Position numbers and translations under genes: made by a program. A DNA stretch of 64,000 nucleotides, from assembly GCF_003752365.1 (NCBI RefSeq), contig NZ_RJUO01000002.1, positions 744,001 to 808,000 on the forward strand, given 5' to 3'. This stretch comes from Frondihabitans sp. PhB188. Lineage in GTDB: Bacteria > Actinomycetota > Actinomycetes > Actinomycetales > Microbacteriaceae. A model generated the notes under the pieces. That model worked only from the letters and a program-made list of their open reading frames with translations. It was not told the DNA's origin and did not search any database. Positions 50,934-61,701 of this stretch are shown piece after piece (within the stretch, counting starts at the first letter, position 1; every line of letters starts with the position of its first letter).

Positions 50934-50992
50934 GCGAGATGGCCCTCGCCGGCGCATCGCGGCGGGCAACGCGACGCCGAGGGCCATCTCGC
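50934..50992. repeat. large hairpin with 15-bp arms GCGAGATGGCCCTCG
   Basis: Perfect inverted arms at 50934-50948 and 50978-50992 with a 29-base GC-rich middle that can itself pair partly (GGCGCATCGC / GCGACGCC). Flanking GGCGGGC/GCCCGCC extends the stem. It lies between the amidase stop and the aminotransferase start, both on the minus strand. It may terminate the upstream transcript or be another mobile palindrome. Confidence 0.8.
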
Positions 50993-51049
50993 CCGCCGGC
51001 ACGCACGGAAACGCGGCGGGGCGGCGCCGTGGAGAGAGTACCCGGGGCG

Positions 51050-52642
51050 TCAGGCCAGACCGGCGGCGAGAGCGACCAGCGCGAGGTCGGTACCGCGCGG
51101 GCCGACGAGGCACAGGCCGACGGGTCCGCCGGGCACGGTCATCAGGGGCGCGCTCACGGCGGGGTAGCCGCCGATGCCGGCGATGCAGGTGAGTCCGAGC
51201 GTCTGCGAGCGCAGCACGTCGAACTCGGCAGGCGTGGAGGACAACGACGGCGCCGCCGACGCGGCGCTCGGAAGCAGCAGGATCCGCCCGTCCAGCACCT
51301 GGTCGAGCTGCTCCCGCTGCTGCGCGAGGTCGGCGCGCGCGTCGGCCTCCTGAGAGGCTGTGACGCTGCGGCCGAAGTGGAAGCGCGACTCGACGTCGGG
51401 CGCGAGCGACCCCGGGTTCGCCGTGATCCAGTCGCCGTGCGACTTCCACGCCTCGGCGGCCTGCACGATGCGGAACAGCTCGTACAGGTGTGCAATGTCG
51501 CCGAGCTCGACCTCCTCGGGCTCCAGCCCGAGAGCCGGGAGCACGGCCCAGAACGCCTCGCGCACGTCGGGCGTGACCGACGAGAGCAGGCGCGGGTCGA
51601 CGACGAAGCGCGGCTCCACGTCGCGCTGCAGCACGGCGGCTCCTGCCGAGACGCCGGTCAGCGTCGCGGCGGCGGCCCGCCCCAGAAGCCCGGCGTCGCG
51701 CGTCAGCCAGCCGACGGTGTCGAACGTCGGAGCGAGGGGCAGCACGTCGGTCTTGCGCACGGCGCCGTGCGAGGTCCGCAGACCCCACAGGCCCTGATAC
51801 GACGCAGGAACCCGGATGCTCCCGCCTGTGTCGGTGCCGAGCCCGATGCTGGCGTGCCCGAGCGCCACCGCCGAGGCGGGCCCGCTCGTCGAGCCGCCCG
51901 AGATGGCGCCCGGCACCACGCCGTTCGGCGGAGTGCCGTACGCGGAGTTGCGGCCGGCGATGCTGTAAGCGAACTCGTCGGTCTGGGCGATCCCGATGAG
52001 GGAGGCTCCGTCGTCGAGCAGCGCCTGGACGGCAGGAGAGTTGAACTGCTGATCGGCCTGGCCCTCGAGGTACGCGGGTACGCCGGCGCCGATGCGCACG
52101 CCCGCGACGGCGAACAGGTCTTTGACGGCGACTGTCTCGCCGAGCAGCGACCCCTCGTCGGCGCCGGCGACGAGGGGTGCGCCGACGACGCGCCAGATCC
52201 TGGTGTCGAAGATGGGAGAGGGGGCATGCACCTGCGCCGTGGCGATGCGCCACGCGTGGTCGTGCCAGGAGCGGCGCCAGAGCTGGGTGACGACGCCGCG
52301 GCCTCCGGCGGCGGGTGCGTTGACCGACACCACGACGGCGTTCGAGGGGTCGACGACCCGGACGTGCAGCTCGACGATGCGGCGCAGCGGCACGGCCGAC
52401 CGACGCGCACGGAACCCCGTGATGGCGTCATGGCCGCGCAGGAGTCCTCCGGCGTCGGCCCGGAGCGCGTCGGGGTCGTTCTCGAACGCGTCGGAGAGCG
52501 CCTCCTGGTCGTTGGCGGCGAGGGCCGCCTCGTACGCGTCGAAGGCCTCGAGCAGCCCGTCGGGGAGCTCGCCCTGCACGGTGGTCGGCTCAGTTGTGCG
52601 TGACGGCTCAGTTGTGCGTGACGGCTCAGTTGTCAAAATCAC
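51050..52642 (-). CDS. AtzH/HpxZ-domain amidase fusion
   Basis: 530 residues from a GTG at 52642. Residues ~22-140 are a SnoaL/AtzH (DUF3225)-like domain (LLEAFDAYEAALAANDQEAL ... GVVTQLWRRSWHDHAWRIATAQVH in parts). From ~150 it is an amidase-signature enzyme: VKDLFAVAG with the Lys, SGGSTSGPASAVALG with the cis-Ser and GTDTGGSIRVPAS with the nucleophile Ser. AtzH/HpxZ domains accompany amidases of cyanurate and purine-ureide breakdown, so an oxalurate- or oxamate-type substrate is plausible. The N-terminus has TTEPSR repeats. Confidence 0.85.
   Translation of the reverse strand: MILTTEPSRTTEPSRTTEPTTVQGELPDGLLEAFDAYEAALAANDQEALSDAFENDPDALRADAGGLLRGHDAITGFRARRSAVPLRRIVELHVRVVDPSNAVVVSVNAPAAGGRGVVTQLWRRSWHDHAWRIATAQVHAPSPIFDTRIWRVVGAPLVAGADEGSLLGETVAVKDLFAVAGVRIGAGVPAYLEGQADQQFNSPAVQALLDDGASLIGIAQTDEFAYSIAGRNSAYGTPPNGVVPGAISGGSTSGPASAVALGHASIGLGTDTGGSIRVPASYQGLWGLRTSHGAVRKTDVLPLAPTFDTVGWLTRDAGLLGRAAAATLTGVSAGAAVLQRDVEPRFVVDPRLLSSVTPDVREAFWAVLPALGLEPEEVELGDIAHLYELFRIVQAAEAWKSHGDWITANPGSLAPDVESRFHFGRSVTASQEADARADLAQQREQLDQVLDGRILLLPSAASAAPSLSSTPAEFDVLRSQTLGLTCIAGIGGYPAVSAPLMTVPGGPVGLCLVGPRGTDLALVALAAGLA
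52587..52634. repeat. 18-bp tandem repeat at amidase start
   Basis: GGCTCAGTTGTGCGTGAC twice and a partial third copy. On the minus strand it encodes TTEPSR units and the last copy overlaps the stop of the acetamidase gene, suggesting that repeat expansion extended the N-terminus. Confidence 0.85.
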
Positions 52643-53690
52643 TCACCCGGATCCTGGCGTGGACGCCCTTGACCAGGTCGACGACCTGGGAGATGTTGAA
52701 GTCGGTCGCCGCCGACAGGTACGCGTAGGCGAGCGCCTCGTCCATTCCGAAGCGCGCCTTCAGGAGCGACAGGGCCGCGCGCACGCAGTTCTGCACCGCG
52801 ACGTCGAGGTCGTCGTCCATTCCGGTCGGCACCAGGAACTCGGGAGTCTCGGCCAGCGGACCGGCGATCTCGCCGAACGCGGCGATCGCGTCCGCCTTCT
52901 TCACCAGGTCGAGCCGGACCGTCACACGCAGGGACGCCTCCATGGCGGTGAGGGCCACCTCGCCGTCGCCCTGCGCGAAGTGCGGGTCGCCGACGTAGGC
53001 GAGGGCGCCGGGCACCTGGACGGGAAGGTGGAGCGACGTGCCCTCGACGAGGAGGTTGATGTCGATGTTGCCGCCGTGGGCGCCGGGCGGGACGGAGTGG
53101 GGGCGGGAAGTTCCTGCGACCGCTACGCCCATGATGCCGAGGAAGGGCCGGAGCGGGAACCGGACCGTGTGCTCGGCGCCGGCCGTGCGGGGCATCGTGC
53201 CGAAGCCGTCGTCGGTCGCCCGCGCGAACACCGAGACGTTGAGGCCGCCGCGGGGGAGCTCGTCGGGCAGAGCGCCGCGGCCGTGGCGGTTCGAGATGAC
53301 GCCGTACGGCACGCGGGGGGTGGCGGTGATCAGGGTCATCGTGAGGAGGTCGCCGGGCTCGGCACCCTCGACGGCGATCGGCCCGGTGACGACGTGCGGC
53401 CCGTCGACGGCGGGGTCGCGCCGGCCCGTCGACGCGGCGATCTCGACGGCGTCGGTCAGGACGTCGGAGGCGGGCACTCCGTGCTCGGCGAAGAAGCCGA
53501 TGGGGTCGCGGCCCTGGTCTTCGAGGATTCCCTCGTGGCTCAGCGTGTCGATCGTCACCTCGGTGCCGGGCGCGACCGTCAGGACGGCCTCGTCGGCGCC
53601 GCAGGGCAGGCGGCCCCACAGCGTGTTGGCGGCGGAGGCGGGCAGGTAGGCCGAGGCGGGGATCGGGCCGGCGCCGGGCTGCAGGATCAT
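52626..53690 (-). CDS. acetamidase/formamidase family protein
   Basis: 354 residues. The FmdA/AmdA all-beta family is recognised by TEVTIDTLSHEGILEDQGRDP in the first strand set (residues ~44-64), GPHVVTGPIAVEGAEPGD, PPGAHGGNIDI and GDPHFAQGDGEV. These enzymes release ammonia from short amides such as formamide. It is upstream of and overlaps the AtzH-amidase gene by 17 bases, so both likely act at the end of purine nitrogen release. Confidence 0.9.
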   Translation of the reverse strand: MILQPGAGPIPASAYLPASAANTLWGRLPCGADEAVLTVAPGTEVTIDTLSHEGILEDQGRDPIGFFAEHGVPASDVLTDAVEIAASTGRRDPAVDGPHVVTGPIAVEGAEPGDLLTMTLITATPRVPYGVISNRHGRGALPDELPRGGLNVSVFARATDDGFGTMPRTAGAEHTVRFPLRPFLGIMGVAVAGTSRPHSVPPGAHGGNIDINLLVEGTSLHLPVQVPGALAYVGDPHFAQGDGEVALTAMEASLRVTVRLDLVKKADAIAAFGEIAGPLAETPEFLVPTGMDDDLDVAVQNCVRAALSLLKARFGMDEALAYAYLSAATDFNISQVVDLVKGVHARIRVSDFDN

Positions 53691-53817
53691 GCTCCGACCC
53701 TAGCGGGCGGATGTTTCGTGCCTTCGACCGCGAGCGTCCGCTGGGCATTCCTGATGAGAACGCCGCGAGCGGGGCCCACCCCAGCTTCCTCATTGCGACG
53801 CCTCCTTACCGTCGAGC

Positions 53818-56043
<2,226 letters not shown>

Positions 56044-56137
56044 TTCCGTGACGTTTTGCGGTGTGTGCACGTCTGATCGTCAGCGGCACACCGACCGCCT
56101 CCTGACACACGGCTAGAAAGACGAGCAGAATTCGCTC

Positions 56138-57334
56138 ATGAATTTCCCCGGCTCCTCGCGGCACGACTCCGACACGACTCCCACCCCGACCTTCCACGCC
56201 GACGACACCGTCAGCCGAGGCATGAAGATCGCCGGCGCGTGGGGATGGCGAATTCTCGTCCTGATCGCCTGCCTGGCCGTCGGCGGGCTCCTGATCTCCG
56301 AGCTCAAGGAGATCGTGGTGCCGTTCCTGATCGCGCTCCTGATCTCGGCGCTGCTGCAGCCGCTGGTCAAGCTCCTCGAGAGGCACCGCTGGCCCAAGTG
56401 GCTGGCCATCGTGGTGACGCTGCTGGCGGCGATCGTCGTGTTCGGCGGCCTGATCCTGCTCGTGGTGCTCCAGGTGCGCGCCGGTCTGCCGGCGCTCGAG
56501 AAGGAATCCGTCTCGCGCTTCAACGTCGTGAAGGACTTCCTCGCCGGGCCGCCCTTCAACCTCACCAGCAAGGATTACAACTCGGTCATCGACAGCGCCA
56601 CCAGCGCAATCCAGGACAGCTCGAAGAGCCTGCTCTCGGGCGTCGCCGCGTTCGGCCTGGGCGCCGGCCACTTCGTCGCCGACGGCCTGCTGACCATCTT
56701 CGCCACCATCTTCATGCTGATCGACGGCGACGGCGTGTGGCGCTGGGTCACCCGCCTCTTCCCGCGTCGCGCGCGTGCCGCGGTCGACGGTGCCGGCCAC
56801 TCCGGCTGGATCACCCTCACCACGTTCGTCCGCGTGCAGATCTTCGTGGCTGCGGTCGACGGCCTCGGCGTCGGGCTCTTCGCGTTCTTCCTCGGCCTGC
56901 CCCTGGCCGTGCCGATCGGCGTGCTGGTCTTCCTCGCCTCCTTCATCCCGGTCGTCGGAGCCATCGTCTCGGGCGCCTTCGCCGTGGTGATCGCCCTGCT
57001 CTTCATCGGCCCGCTCCAGGCGCTCATCATGCTCGGCGGCGTGATCCTCGTGCACCTCCTCGAGGCGCACGTTCTGCAGCCGCTGGTCATGGGCAACGCC
57101 GTCAAGGTGCACCCGCTGGCCGTCGTGTTCGCCGTGGCCGGAGGCTCGTACGTCGCCGGCATCCCCGGCGCCCTGTTCGCCGTGCCGACCATCGCCGTCA
57201 TCAACGTCATGGTCACCTACGTCGCGCGCGGAAAGTGGCGCGACGGGGTCTCGTCCCAGCGAGACGAGGAGGACGCCGCCGACGAGGTGGTGCCGCAGAC
57301 CGAGGGCACTCCGGCGAAGAACGCCGGGGCATAG
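56138..57334 (+). CDS. AI-2E family transporter
   Basis: 398 residues. Eight membrane segments in the AI-2E (TqsA/YdiK) pattern: IVVPFLIALLISALLQPLV near the N-terminus, then a ~70-residue soluble part, and FLASFIPVVGAIVSGAFAVVIALL with HLLEAHVLQPLVMGNAVKVHPLAVV in the C-terminal half. The family includes Na+/H+ antiporters and putative signal exporters; substrate unknown. The soluble tail is acidic. Confidence 0.9.
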   Translation: MNFPGSSRHDSDTTPTPTFHADDTVSRGMKIAGAWGWRILVLIACLAVGGLLISELKEIVVPFLIALLISALLQPLVKLLERHRWPKWLAIVVTLLAAIVVFGGLILLVVLQVRAGLPALEKESVSRFNVVKDFLAGPPFNLTSKDYNSVIDSATSAIQDSSKSLLSGVAAFGLGAGHFVADGLLTIFATIFMLIDGDGVWRWVTRLFPRRARAAVDGAGHSGWITLTTFVRVQIFVAAVDGLGVGLFAFFLGLPLAVPIGVLVFLASFIPVVGAIVSGAFAVVIALLFIGPLQALIMLGGVILVHLLEAHVLQPLVMGNAVKVHPLAVVFAVAGGSYVAGIPGALFAVPTIAVINVMVTYVARGKWRDGVSSQRDEEDAADEVVPQTEGTPAKNAGA

Positions 57335-57392
57335 ACCGCGGGGCGCAGGAACGGCGACCCCACCACCGCCGCAGGCCCCGCCCCGTCGACGC

Positions 57393-58031
57393 CTACTGCT
57401 CGCGCGCCCGCCGTGCCGCACGACGCCGCTCGCGCCACGAAGGCCGTGGCGCCGCCGCGACGGCCTCCGACGCGGCTGCGGCTTCGGCGCGGCGGCGGCT
57501 CCGGCGTTCCTGCCACCGTCGCACTTCGGCGTCGGGCTCCCGCAGCGGCGTGACGACCGGCGGCCCGCCCGTCAGCTGGCGGCGGGCCTCGACGATCCGG
57601 GCGTTGAAGTCCGCGATCGTCGCGCGCACCGACGCCTCGGTGCCCATCGTGTCGAGGAGCCCGTCGAGCTGCTCGTTCTCGGTGCGGAGCGACAGCGCCG
57701 GGGGCGCCACGCCCGAGAGGCCCTCGCGCTCGATCTTGGCCTTGATCCACCAGTCGGGATCGTGGGTCGACGAGAGGCCGGGGAGCGGCTTGCCGGCGAG
57801 CGGCGAGTTGTCGAACTCGCCGGCGTCGATGGCGCGGTCGAGAGCGGTCTTCGCGATCGAGCGGAGCTCGTCGGCGGTCGGGGCGCGGCGCTGCTCGACG
57901 GGGATGTCGCGTTCCAGACGGTAGCGGGCCGCCGCGAGCGAGGGGTCGCGCTTCGCGGTCTCGCGCACGACCTCGTCTCGGCGCACCGGAGTGGGGCGCC
58001 GGGTGGGCGGAGTCTGCTGGTCGTCGGCCAT
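57393..58031 (-). CDS. DUF1992 (DnaJC28-like conserved domain) protein
   Basis: 212 residues. FDNSPLAGKPLPG and HDPDWWIKAKIEREGL are DUF1992 hallmarks; the C-terminus is a strongly basic coiled-coil-like region (EVRRWQERRSRRRAEAAAA). Function unknown. A GTG nine bases upstream (58040) is an alternative start. Confidence 0.85.
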   Translation of the reverse strand: MADDQQTPPTRRPTPVRRDEVVRETAKRDPSLAAARYRLERDIPVEQRRAPTADELRSIAKTALDRAIDAGEFDNSPLAGKPLPGLSSTHDPDWWIKAKIEREGLSGVAPPALSLRTENEQLDGLLDTMGTEASVRATIADFNARIVEARRQLTGGPPVVTPLREPDAEVRRWQERRSRRRAEAAAASEAVAAAPRPSWRERRRAARRAREQ

Positions 58032-58066
58032 CCCCTTCACGCTACGCCGGGTCGGGCGTCCGCACC

Positions 58067-58579
58067 TCAGGCGAACAGCACCGGCTGCGCTGCGGGCACG
58101 GCCTTCTCGAGCCCGAGCAGGTACTCCTTGCGCTCGATCCCCCCGCCGAACCCGGTCATCGCCCCGTTGGCGCCGATCACGCGGTGGCACGGGACGACGA
58201 TGCTCAGCGGGTTGCGCCCGTTGGCGAGGCCCACCGCCCGCACGGCCCTCGCGTTGCCGAGGCGCGCGGCGATCCGCCCGTACGTCCAGGTCTGGCCGTA
58301 CGGGATCTGCCGCAGCTGGTTCCAGACGGCGAGCTGGAAGTCGGTGCCGACCGGGGCCGTCGGCATGTCGAACTCGCGCCGATCGCCGTCGAAGTACTCG
58401 CCGAGCTGCTCGGTCGCGGCCGCGAAGACGCCGTCGCCGGCCGCCACCCGATCGCCGTAGGTCTCGACGGAGGGGGCGTGACGGTGGTCGACCATGTAGA
58501 GGGCCCGGAGGGCGTCGTCGGTGGCGATCAGCGTGAGGGCTCCGATGGGGGAGTCGATCTCGGTCCAGGTGGTGGTCAT
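58067..58579 (-). CDS. ogt: methylated-DNA-[protein]-cysteine S-methyltransferase
   Basis: 170 residues. VVPCHRVIGANG holds the acceptor cysteine (about residue 130); IPYGQTWTYGRIAARLG is the DNA-binding helix-turn-helix. It repairs O6-alkylguanine by suicidal transfer. Coupled by ATGA to the AlkA-type glycosylase upstream, forming an alkylation-repair operon. Confidence 0.95.
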   Translation of the reverse strand: MTTTWTEIDSPIGALTLIATDDALRALYMVDHRHAPSVETYGDRVAAGDGVFAAATEQLGEYFDGDRREFDMPTAPVGTDFQLAVWNQLRQIPYGQTWTYGRIAARLGNARAVRAVGLANGRNPLSIVVPCHRVIGANGAMTGFGGGIERKEYLLGLEKAVPAAQPVLFA

Positions 58580-60105
58580 GCGAGCTTCTCCGAGGTGTCG
58601 AGGACGACGTCGTGCGTCGGGATGGAGTTGACGGCGTGCGGGCTAAGGGCCCAGAGGTACTGCACGACGTAGGCCCGCCAGGGGGACCACGCGCGCGAGG
58701 CGGCCTCGAGGGCGGGGCCGGTCGACGGGAGGCCGAGTTCCTGCGCCGCCTTCTTCACCCCGAGGTCGCTCCCGACGAACGCGTCGGGGTCGCCCAGGGC
58801 GCGCATCGCGATGGTCTCGATGGTCCAGGGGCCGATGCCGGGGAGGGCCGCGAGCGAGGCTCGGGCCTCGGCCCAGTCGGCTCCGGCGTCGAGGCGGACG
58901 GCGCCGGAGGCCAGCGCTGTGGCCATTCCGCGGAACGTGCGCTTGCGCGACTCCGGCATGCCCAGGGCGCCCTCGAGATCGGTCGAGGAGACGAGCGCCT
59001 CGGCGGTCGGGAACAGGTGCGTGAGTCCGCCGTCCGGGTCGTCGATCGGCTCGCCGAACCGCGCGACGAGGCGCTGCGCGTGGGTGCGGGCCGCGGCGGT
59101 CGAGACCTGCTGGCCCAGCACGGCACGGAGCGCCATCGCCTCGGGATCGAGGTAGCGCGGCACCCGGCGGCCGGGCGCGAGCTCGACGAGCGGGCGGAGG
59201 TGCTCGTCGGCGGCGAGCGCGGCCATCACCGCCTCGGGATCGGCGTCGAGGTCGAGCAGGCGGCGCACGCGGCTGACCGCCGCCGACAGATCGCGGACGT
59301 CGCTGAGTCGCAGGGTCATGGGGAAGGCCGTGCCCACGGGCCTCCGGATCGACACGATGCCCCAGCCGCGCGGGAGGCGGAGGGTGGAGCGGTAGGCGCC
59401 GTCTCGGAACTCCTCGACGCCCGGCACGCCGGTCGCCACGAGGTGGCCGATGAGGTTCGACGGGTCGAGCGGCTGACGGAACGACAGGCGCAGCGATACG
59501 ACGCCCGAGCGCGGTGCGGAGGCTTCCTGACCCGCGCTGGCGCGGAGCTCGCTCGGGGTCGATGCGTAGGTGGCGCGCACGACGTCGTTGAAGGCGCGGA
59601 TCGACGAGAACCCCGCGGCGAAGGCGATGTCGCTCATCGGCAGGTCGGTCGACTCGAGGAGGGTCCGGGCCGACTGGGCACGCTGCGCCTGGGCGAGGGC
59701 GAGCGGCCCGGCGCCGAGCTCGTCGAGCAGCAGCCGCTCCACCTGCCTGACGCTGTAGCCCAGGGTCGATGCGAGCGCAGGAACTCCCTGCCGGTCGATG
59801 AGTCCGTCCGCGATCAGCCGCATCGCCCTCGCCACCGTGTCGGAGCGCACGTTCCACTCGGGCGAGCCGGGCACCGCGTCCGGCCGGCAGCGCTTGCAGG
59901 CGCGGAACCCTGCCGCCTGCGCCGAGGCCGCAGACGGGTGGAAGACCATGTTCTCGTCTTTGGGCGTGCGCGCCGGGCAGCTCGGCCGGCAGTAGATGCC
60001 GGTGCTCAGGACCGCCGTGTAGAAGAAGCCGTCGAAGCGCGCGTCGCGGCTGCGGACTGCTCCGCGTCGGGCCGCGTCGTCGAGAGCTGCGTGCTGCGGG
60101 TTCAT
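58576..60105 (-). CDS. Ada-AlkA fusion: zinc/AraC HTH domain plus 3-methyladenine glycosylase
   Basis: 509 residues from the ATG at 60105. Residues 1-85 are an Ada-type zinc domain (GIYCRPSCPARTPK and ACKRCRPD supply four cysteines), ~90-190 an AraC helix-turn-helix (VPALASTLGYSVRQVERLL), and ~210-500 an AlkA domain with HhH-GPD LPGIGPWTIETIAMRALG then PDAFVGSDLGVKKA. Damage sensing, gene activation and base excision are thus in one protein, the usual actinobacterial form. Two exact dispersed 12-mers lie in it (58735, 59775). Confidence 0.94.
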   Translation of the reverse strand: MNPQHAALDDAARRGAVRSRDARFDGFFYTAVLSTGIYCRPSCPARTPKDENMVFHPSAASAQAAGFRACKRCRPDAVPGSPEWNVRSDTVARAMRLIADGLIDRQGVPALASTLGYSVRQVERLLLDELGAGPLALAQAQRAQSARTLLESTDLPMSDIAFAAGFSSIRAFNDVVRATYASTPSELRASAGQEASAPRSGVVSLRLSFRQPLDPSNLIGHLVATGVPGVEEFRDGAYRSTLRLPRGWGIVSIRRPVGTAFPMTLRLSDVRDLSAAVSRVRRLLDLDADPEAVMAALAADEHLRPLVELAPGRRVPRYLDPEAMALRAVLGQQVSTAAARTHAQRLVARFGEPIDDPDGGLTHLFPTAEALVSSTDLEGALGMPESRKRTFRGMATALASGAVRLDAGADWAEARASLAALPGIGPWTIETIAMRALGDPDAFVGSDLGVKKAAQELGLPSTGPALEAASRAWSPWRAYVVQYLWALSPHAVNSIPTHDVVLDTSEKLA

Positions 60106-60269
60106 GCCTCCATCGTCGCACCCGGAGCCGGGGACGACTAGCGAGAATGCGACACGGCTGTACCGAGGCAGCGAGTACCTCCGGCACGCGTCGCACACCG
60201 TGACGCGGCCGTCCGCCGGTGGACTCGATCGCGGGCCGCGACTAGCCTCGCGAACGACGAAGGAGTCCG

Positions 60270-60791
60270 ATGACCGACAGCACCGCCCCGCCCCACGGGA
60301 GCGACCCCGCCCGCACGAAGACCCTCGAGTGGCACGACCCGGCCATCACGGCCGAGGCCGCCAAGACCATGACCGGCCTCGACTTCCTCCGCGCGATCAT
60401 CAGCGGCGAGCTGCCTCCCCCGCCGATCCTGTCGGGGTTCAATGCGACGCTGGCCGCGGCCGACGAGGGCTCGGTGGAGTTCCGCTGCGCCCCCGACGAA
60501 TCGCACTACAACCCGATCGGAACCGTCCACGGCGGCTACGTGTGCACGATGCTCGACTCGGCCCTCGGCTGCGCCGCCCAGTCGACACTTCCGGCCGGCA
60601 CCGGCTACACCTCGCTCGAGATCAAGGTGAGCTACCTGCGTCCGCTGTTCGCCGACTCGGGCCAGGTGACGGTCACCGCCCGCGTCACGAAGCCGGGCAC
60701 CCGCGCCGCCTTCGCCGAGGGCGAGGTGCGCGACTCCGACGGCAAGCTGATCGCCACCGCCACCGGCACCCTGCTGGTCTTCAGCGTGTAG
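60270..60791 (+). CDS. PaaI-type hotdog thioesterase
   Basis: 173 residues. NPIGTVHGGYVCTMLDSALG is the hotdog active-site helix region with conserved His and Asp, and SLEIKVSYLRP the central strand. It hydrolyses an acyl- or aryl-CoA of unknown identity. A GTCCGATG start region with AAGGAG (60258-60263) supports the ATG. Confidence 0.9.
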   Translation: MTDSTAPPHGSDPARTKTLEWHDPAITAEAAKTMTGLDFLRAIISGELPPPPILSGFNATLAAADEGSVEFRCAPDESHYNPIGTVHGGYVCTMLDSALGCAAQSTLPAGTGYTSLEIKVSYLRPLFADSGQVTVTARVTKPGTRAAFAEGEVRDSDGKLIATATGTLLVFSV

Positions 60792-60792
60792 A

Positions 60793-60821
60793 TTTTCGTA
60801 TAGACGACATCTATACGAAAA
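60793..60821. promoter_or_regulatory. 29-bp perfect operator palindrome of the HTH-MNT/HEPN operon
   Basis: TTTTCGTATAGA (60793-60804), spacer CGACA, and its exact complement (60810-60821). It starts two bases after the thioesterase stop codon and ends 11 bases before the GTG of the HTH-MNT gene. TATAGA may double as a -10. Almost surely the autoregulatory site of the HTH domain. Confidence 0.85.
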
Positions 60822-60832
60822 GCGAGAACCGC

Positions 60833-61297
60833 GTGACGCCTCCGAATGCCGCACTGCTGATCCGGCGTGCCCGCGAAGACATCGGCCAGTCGCAATCCGA
60901 GCTGGCCGCCTCCGCGGGCATCCAGCAGCCCACGATCTCGGCCTACGAATCGGGCTCGAAACGGCCCCGCCCGGAGACGCTCGCGAAGATCCTGCGCGCG
61001 GCCCGTCTCCGCCCGAGCGTCGCGCTCCACGTCCTCGCCGACGACGTCCGGTCCGCTGCTGCCGCCCACGGGCTCGCCGACGTCCGCGTCTTCGGCTCTG
61101 TGCTCGACGGCACCGACACCGAAGACAGCGACATAGACCTGCTGGTCCGCACGACGGCGGCGACCACCCTCTTCGACCTGGGCGCGTTCGGGGCCGCGGT
61201 CGAGAGCCTCACGGGGTTCCACGCCGACGTCCTGACGGACTCGCAGGCCGAGGCGACCTTCCTGCGGCACGTGCGAGAGCGCGCCGAGCGGCTGTGA
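60833..61297 (+). CDS. HTH-fused MNT-type nucleotidyltransferase antitoxin
   Basis: 154 residues from a GTG. Residues ~5-65 are an XRE helix-turn-helix (AREDIGQSQSELAASAGI then PTISAYESGSKRPRPETL). Residues ~78-150 are a minimal nucleotidyltransferase: FGSVLDGTDTEDSDIDLLV with the GS and DxD catalytic residues, and FHADVLTD with a third Asp. In MNT/HEPN systems this protein AMPylates the HEPN toxin. The fusion to a DNA-binding domain would couple neutralisation and repression. Downstream gene overlaps by GTGA. Confidence 0.9.
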   Translation: MTPPNAALLIRRAREDIGQSQSELAASAGIQQPTISAYESGSKRPRPETLAKILRAARLRPSVALHVLADDVRSAAAAHGLADVRVFGSVLDGTDTEDSDIDLLVRTTAATTLFDLGAFGAAVESLTGFHADVLTDSQAEATFLRHVRERAERL

Positions 61298-61701
61298 GCG
61301 ACTCGTTCACCCCGCGACCCCGTGTTCCCCGCGACGGTCCCGGGGTCGACCGCTGGCCCGCGATCGAGGCCGCCCTGCGCGGCCTCCTGGGCGAGTGCGA
61401 GGCGGTCGTCGCGCGCGGCCGCGACGAGTTCGACGCCGTGCACAGCCTGACGTTCCGGGCCTCTGAGGCCGTGATCATCCACTTCCACGACCTGGTCGGC
61501 AGCCGCGTGCCGAGGGAGCGGCTCGACCGGCTTCCCGTCGGGCTGCCGCTCAGCGCGATCGCCGCGACGCGCAACGTCCTGGCGCACAACTACCGCGCTG
61601 CCGACACGGCCATCGTCTGGGCGGTCATGGTGCGCGACCTCCCCGACGCGATCCGCGCCCTCGTCGATGAAGCCGAGCCGTCTGCCAAGATCGACGGATG
61701 A
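61294..61701 (+). CDS. HEPN-domain toxin (HepT-like)
   Basis: 135 residues from a GTG. The HEPN motif RX4HXY is exact in RNVLAHNY near residue 94: Arg and His form the RNase site and Tyr is the known AMPylation target in HepT. The rest is helical. It forms the toxin partner of the upstream HTH-MNT protein. Its TGA overlaps the ATG of the amidotransferase gene. Confidence 0.88.
   Translation: MSDSFTPRPRVPRDGPGVDRWPAIEAALRGLLGECEAVVARGRDEFDAVHSLTFRASEAVIIHFHDLVGSRVPRERLDRLPVGLPLSAIAATRNVLAHNYRAADTAIVWAVMVRDLPDAIRALVDEAEPSAKIDG

Noticed and set aside
58105-58113. Another palindromic arm (CTCCTTG)
   Set aside because: Lies inside the ogt coding sequence with no partner arm or core.
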